DNA from: Flavobacteriales bacterium UBA5869
GTDB taxonomy: Bacteria > Bacteroidota > Bacteroidia > Flavobacteriales_D > Crocinitomicaceae
Direction of reading: 5' to 3'
Assembly (NCBI GenBank): GCA_002432565.1
Contig: DJFP01000116.1
Coordinates: 1-15,378, forward strand
DNA length: 15,378 nucleotides
Made by a program: the position numbers and the translations under genes. A model generated the notes under the pieces. It saw only the letters and a list, made by a program, of their open reading frames with translations, searched no databases and was not told the DNA's origin. This document shows positions 12,825 through 15,378 of this stretch, piece after piece; the first letter of the stretch is position 1; every line of letters begins with the position of its first letter.

Positions 12825-14093
12825 CTACTTCTTTCTGTCTACTTCAACAGCTGCAAGCTCGTCAGCTTTGTAAGCACCGGAATCCAACTTTTCTTTCAAT
12901 TTCTTGAATGTTTCGATCGTGTAGTTCACATCTTCCAAAGTATGCGCAGCAGTTGGAATAATACGCAGCATGATTACATCTTTCGGAACAACCGGGTAAA
13001 TAACGATTGAACAGAAGATATTGTAATTTTCACGAAGGTCGAATGTTAAATTCGTAGCCTCTGCCAGGTTTCCTTTCATGAAAACAGGAGTAACCGGAGA
13101 GTTTGAAGCCCCGATATCGAATCCTGCATTTTTGAATCCTGATTGAAGTGCATCAGCGATCTCCCACAATTTATCTTTCAATTCAGGACGTGTACGCAAC
13201 AATTCAAGACGCTTACGTGCACCGATTGTAATGGTGATAGGCAATGCTTTTGCAAACATTTGAGAACGCATGTTGTAACGGAAGAATTCGATGATGGATT
13301 CTTTCGCACAAATAAACCCACCGATAGAAGACATGGATTTTGCGAATGTTCCGAATAATACGTCGATCTCATCCTGAACTCCCTGAGCTTCACCGGCACC
13401 CTGGCCTGTTTTACCCAATGTTCCGAATCCGTGAGCGTCGTCAACGAACAAACGGAAGTCATATTTTCCGGATTTACGGAATTCAACGATCTCTTTCAAT
13501 TTCCCCTGGTCACCGGCCATACCGAAAACTCCTTCTGTGATAACCAAAATACCACCACCTGTTTGTTCTGCCAAACGTGTAGCGTTTTTCATTTGCTTAT
13601 CAAAGCTTTCCATATCGTTGTGCTGGAATACGAAACGCTTACCAGTGTGTAAACGCATTCCGTCAAGGATACAAGCATGTGCTTCTGAGTCATAAACAAT
13701 GATATCACTGCGGTCAACCAAACAGTCGATTGCAGAAACCATTCCCTGGTATCCAAAGTTCAAAAGAATACAATCTTCTTTCCCCATGAATTCAGCTAAC
13801 TCATTTTCCAATTTTTCGTGCTCACTTGTCTGACCTGTCATCATACGAGCTCCCATCGGGTATGCCAATCCGTACTGCTCAGCTGCTTTAGCATCTGCTT
13901 CACGAACTTCCGGGTGGTTTGCCAATCCCAGGTAATTGTTCAAAGACCAAACCAAACACTCTTTTCCGCGGAAAATCATTTTGTTACCTAATTCACCTTC
14001 TAACTTTGGAAAGGTAAAATAACCATGAACTCCTTTGGAATACTGTCCGATAGGACCACGGTTACGTTCAATTTTATCAAAAATATCTGCCAT
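12825..14093 (-). CDS. PLP-dependent alpha-oxoamine synthase family enzyme
   Basis: A 422-aa cytoplasmic enzyme of the alpha-oxoamine synthase family, which joins an amino acid to an acyl thioester with loss of CO2 (serine palmitoyltransferase, 2-amino-3-ketobutyrate CoA ligase, and the cysteate acyltransferases of sulfonolipid synthesis). Visible marks: GARMMTG at 81-87, the PLP-stacking H139 in DSEAHACILDG, DDAHGFG (218-224) with the PLP aspartate and histidine, and the Schiff-base K252 in GTFAKSMSSIGGF. Length and residues are complete. Which amino acid is used cannot be read from the sequence; the Bacteroidota setting makes sphingolipid or sulfonolipid synthesis more likely than threonine breakdown, since no threonine dehydrogenase gene is adjacent. 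It is monocistronic: a promoter-like TTG-N21-TAAATTTG lies upstream and a strong terminator follows. Confidence 0.93.
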   Translation of the reverse strand: MADIFDKIERNRGPIGQYSKGVHGYFTFPKLEGELGNKMIFRGKECLVWSLNNYLGLANHPEVREADAKAAEQYGLAYPMGARMMTGQTSEHEKLENELAEFMGKEDCILLNFGYQGMVSAIDCLVDRSDIIVYDSEAHACILDGMRLHTGKRFVFQHNDMESFDKQMKNATRLAEQTGGGILVITEGVFGMAGDQGKLKEIVEFRKSGKYDFRLFVDDAHGFGTLGKTGQGAGEAQGVQDEIDVLFGTFAKSMSSIGGFICAKESIIEFFRYNMRSQMFAKALPITITIGARKRLELLRTRPELKDKLWEIADALQSGFKNAGFDIGASNSPVTPVFMKGNLAEATNLTFDLRENYNIFCSIVIYPVVPKDVIMLRIIPTAAHTLEDVNYTIETFKKLKEKLDSGAYKADELAAVEVDRKK

Positions 14094-14145
14094 ACTTGTT
14101 CATTTTCCATTAACCCATTGAATCTTTGGTTAACAGTTGAGTTTG

Positions 14146-14177
14146 CAAATTTAGAAGTATTCCAGCTATATTACCAA
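14146..14177 (-). promoter_or_regulatory. Bacteroidota-type promoter of the alpha-oxoamine synthase gene
   Basis: On the minus strand TTG (14177-14175), 21 nt, then TAAATTTG (14153-14146), matching the -33 TTG / -7 TAnnTTTG pattern with permitted spacing. The implied transcript start near 14140 gives a leader of about 47 nt. The remainder of the 14094-14289 gap is AT-rich and otherwise holds only the nested repeat. Confidence 0.55.
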
Positions 14178-14220
14178 TTTGTAATGAAAATTAATTAACC
14201 AAGAAATGAACACAATTACG

Positions 14221-14290
14221 AATTATCAATTCCATAATTATCAAGTACAGTATTTCCCTTGAATAATTTAATCATTCATAATTGATAATT
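14221..14290. repeat. Nested inverted repeat, copy 2
   Basis: The outer arms AATTATCAAT (14221-14230) and ATTGATAATT (14281-14290) are a perfect 10-bp inverted repeat; the inner arms ATTATCAAG (14237-14245) and CTTGAATAAT (14258-14267) pair with one extra base. It shares arm order, spacing and the TCATTCA segment with copy 1 at 11285-11351. As in copy 1, the right arm runs into the stop codon of a minus-strand gene, here the DinB-type gene (14290-14292). Confidence 0.7.
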
Positions 14291-14844
14291 TAGAAAGCTT
14301 CGTCCGTATCTACCAGGTAACGCTCTTTGATGATATTGCAGTGATGAATCACGTGCCCGACCATGATCCAACCCAGGTTCCGTGGAGTGTTCGGTGTGTT
14401 GTTTGCTGTTCCGATGGAGTCCAGCATGGCTCCGGTCATTCCTTTGAACAGTGAAATGCTTGCTTTGCGGACATCGATGAATTCTGTTCTCAAATCTTCG
14501 AGGGAACGCTGGTCGGTATTATTATGCCTGGCGTACCAGTCTTCATCGAACCCGTCCAATGCGGTTTTGTCTTTTCGTGAAAAACGAAGTGCACGATATT
14601 GAAAGATGCGTTCGGTCTCAATGAAGTGAAGAATCACCCCTTTTAGTGTCCATTTTTCATCGGCATACTGGAAATCGGCTTTTTCTTCAGGAAGACTGGC
14701 GATGAAAGCTTCCGTTTCATTCAGATTATTTTCCAGGGCAAGCAATAAATCGTCCTGACCCAATGTACGGTCAAAATAGTATTTTGCATAAGCCGGAGCA
14801 AATTCCGGGTTCGGTCTTCCGATGAAATGATTTTCCTGGTTCAT
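14290..14844 (-). CDS. DinB-family (DinB_2-type) putative metal-dependent protein
   Basis: A 184-aa four-helix-bundle protein of the DinB/YfiT group. The three metal-binding histidines of the family are visible: H73 in VILHFIETERIFQYRALRF, and H164 and H168 in GWIMVGHVIHHCNIIKERYL. Members include bacillithiol or mycothiol transferases and uncharacterised stress proteins; which one cannot be told. The ATG at 14844 lies 2 nt after the stop codon of the M28 peptidase gene, so the pair is almost certainly translated from one mRNA. The stop codon overlaps the nested repeat, a probable terminator. Confidence 0.92.
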   Translation of the reverse strand: MNQENHFIGRPNPEFAPAYAKYYFDRTLGQDDLLLALENNLNETEAFIASLPEEKADFQYADEKWTLKGVILHFIETERIFQYRALRFSRKDKTALDGFDEDWYARHNNTDQRSLEDLRTEFIDVRKASISLFKGMTGAMLDSIGTANNTPNTPRNLGWIMVGHVIHHCNIIKERYLVDTDEAF

Positions 14845-14846
14845 AA

Positions 14847-15378
14847 TTACAAAGATCTATCCAGCAAATATACGAAAGCTGCCATACTTGCACAGCCCAG
14901 TTCCAATTCGCGTTTGTTGACACTTTCAAAGACATCACTTGCTGCGTGGTGGAAGTCAAAATAACGCTGAGAATCCGGCACGAACCCAAATAAAGGAATT
15001 CCTTCATAGTGTTGTTTCAGCGGGGAGATGTCCACTCCGCCGTAACCAGCCTCGAAATGATGCAGATCGTACGGCTTCAACAGCGGTGCGAATCCTTTGA
15101 TTAATTGTACGTAGGATGCCTTTCCGTCGCACTCAAATCCATCAGGACTAAAACCGCCGCGGTCGCTTTCTACGGCGGCAATTTGTTTCTGGTTTTCCTG
15201 TTTTGCCCATTTGGCATAAGCATGCCCGCCTTTATTCCCGTTCTCTTCGTTCATGAAGAACACAACACGGATCGTATGTTTGGGTTTAATACCGGTTGTT
15301 TTGAGAATTCGTAGGGCTTCCAGGCAGTGAACGATTCCTGCGCCGTCGTCGTGAGCTCCTTCACCGGCATCCCAGGAA
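14847..15378 (-). CDS. M28-family metallopeptidase (carboxypeptidase Q-like), 5' end outside window
   Basis: The C-terminal 176 residues of an M28 zinc peptidase; the start lies beyond the right edge. The first visible residues, SWDAGEGAHDDGAG, continue the usual HLDSWD...HDDGAG zinc-site motif, including a bridging aspartate. VVFFMNEENGNKGG about 40 residues later holds the catalytic/metal-binding Glu-Glu pair. FDFHHAASDVFESVNKREL near the C-terminus has the last metal-binding histidine region. This order matches plasma glutamate carboxypeptidase-like (carboxypeptidase Q) proteins, usually exported and acting on dipeptides. Since the N-terminus is missing, export cannot be judged. The ATG at 15263 (MNEENG...) is internal, because the frame stays open to the edge and the zinc motif lies upstream of it. 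It is followed 2 nt later by the DinB-type gene. Confidence 0.93.
   Translation of the reverse strand, partial: SWDAGEGAHDDGAGIVHCLEALRILKTTGIKPKHTIRVVFFMNEENGNKGGHAYAKWAKQENQKQIAAVESDRGGFSPDGFECDGKASYVQLIKGFAPLLKPYDLHHFEAGYGGVDISPLKQHYEGIPLFGFVPDSQRYFDFHHAASDVFESVNKRELELGCASMAAFVYLLDRSL

Noticed and set aside
14865..14872. TATATTTG (-7-like) upstream of the DinB-type gene
   Set aside because: It lies in the coding end of the M28 gene, has no -33 partner, and the 2-nt gap shows the genes are coupled.
14847..15263. M28 frame starting at the ATG at 15263
   Set aside because: The frame is open to the window edge and the zinc motif (HDDGAG) lies upstream of this Met, so the ATG is internal.

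Overview
The window looks like chromosomal DNA of a Bacteroidota bacterium, most likely order Flavobacteriales (Crocinitomicaceae/Fluviicola-like; an inference from gene content, not from a marker gene). The evidence is: two proteins with a type IX secretion C-terminal sorting domain and a choice-of-anchor L-type domain, a DUF3127 protein, A-rich leaders without a clear Shine-Dalgarno, one good TTG-N21-TAnnTTTG promoter, and AT-rich flavobacterial-style intergenic repeats. All genes but one (marC-like) lie on the minus strand. I see no rRNA, tRNA, CRISPR array, insertion sequence, phage gene or replication origin.

Layout, left to right. (1) 1-1961: the start of an unidentified gene, an NtrC-type sigma-54 activator, a small secreted PepSY-like protein, a strong hairpin terminator between the last two, and an upstream palindrome that also fits a sigma-54 -24/-12 element. 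(2) 2020-3844: a four-helix membrane protein, a DUF3127 protein with an SSB-like acidic tail, and an FMN-dependent flavin-reductase-like protein; the last two look co-transcribed. (3) 3951-7761: a secreted M1-type metallopeptidase followed by two tandem, equally long, exported choice-of-anchor L proteins that are duplicates of each other. (4) 7900-10523: a DUF1801 protein, two oppositely oriented blocks of 7-bp repeats, a zinc-ribbon plus RNA polymerase alpha-CTD-like mini-protein overlapping an HPP-family membrane protein, an OsmC/Ohr-like peroxide reductase and a SAM methyltransferase. (5) 10658-12588: a MarC-family membrane protein convergent with a membrane-bound HisKA_2-type histidine kinase, separated by a 68-bp nested inverted repeat. 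(6) 12825-14093: a PLP-dependent alpha-oxoamine synthase with its own terminator and promoter. (7) 14221-15378: a second copy of the nested inverted repeat, a DinB-family protein and a truncated M28 peptidase, the last two only 2 nt apart.

Most of this is ordinary chromosomal content. The points that deserve a second look are the possible sigma-54 loop linking the NtrC gene to its secreted neighbour, the mosaic conservation of the tandem exported proteins, the alpha-CTD mini-protein/HPP overlap, the inverted heptad blocks, and the two-copy nested repeat that ends on stop codons. I found no clear sign of a novel multi-gene defence or mobile system.
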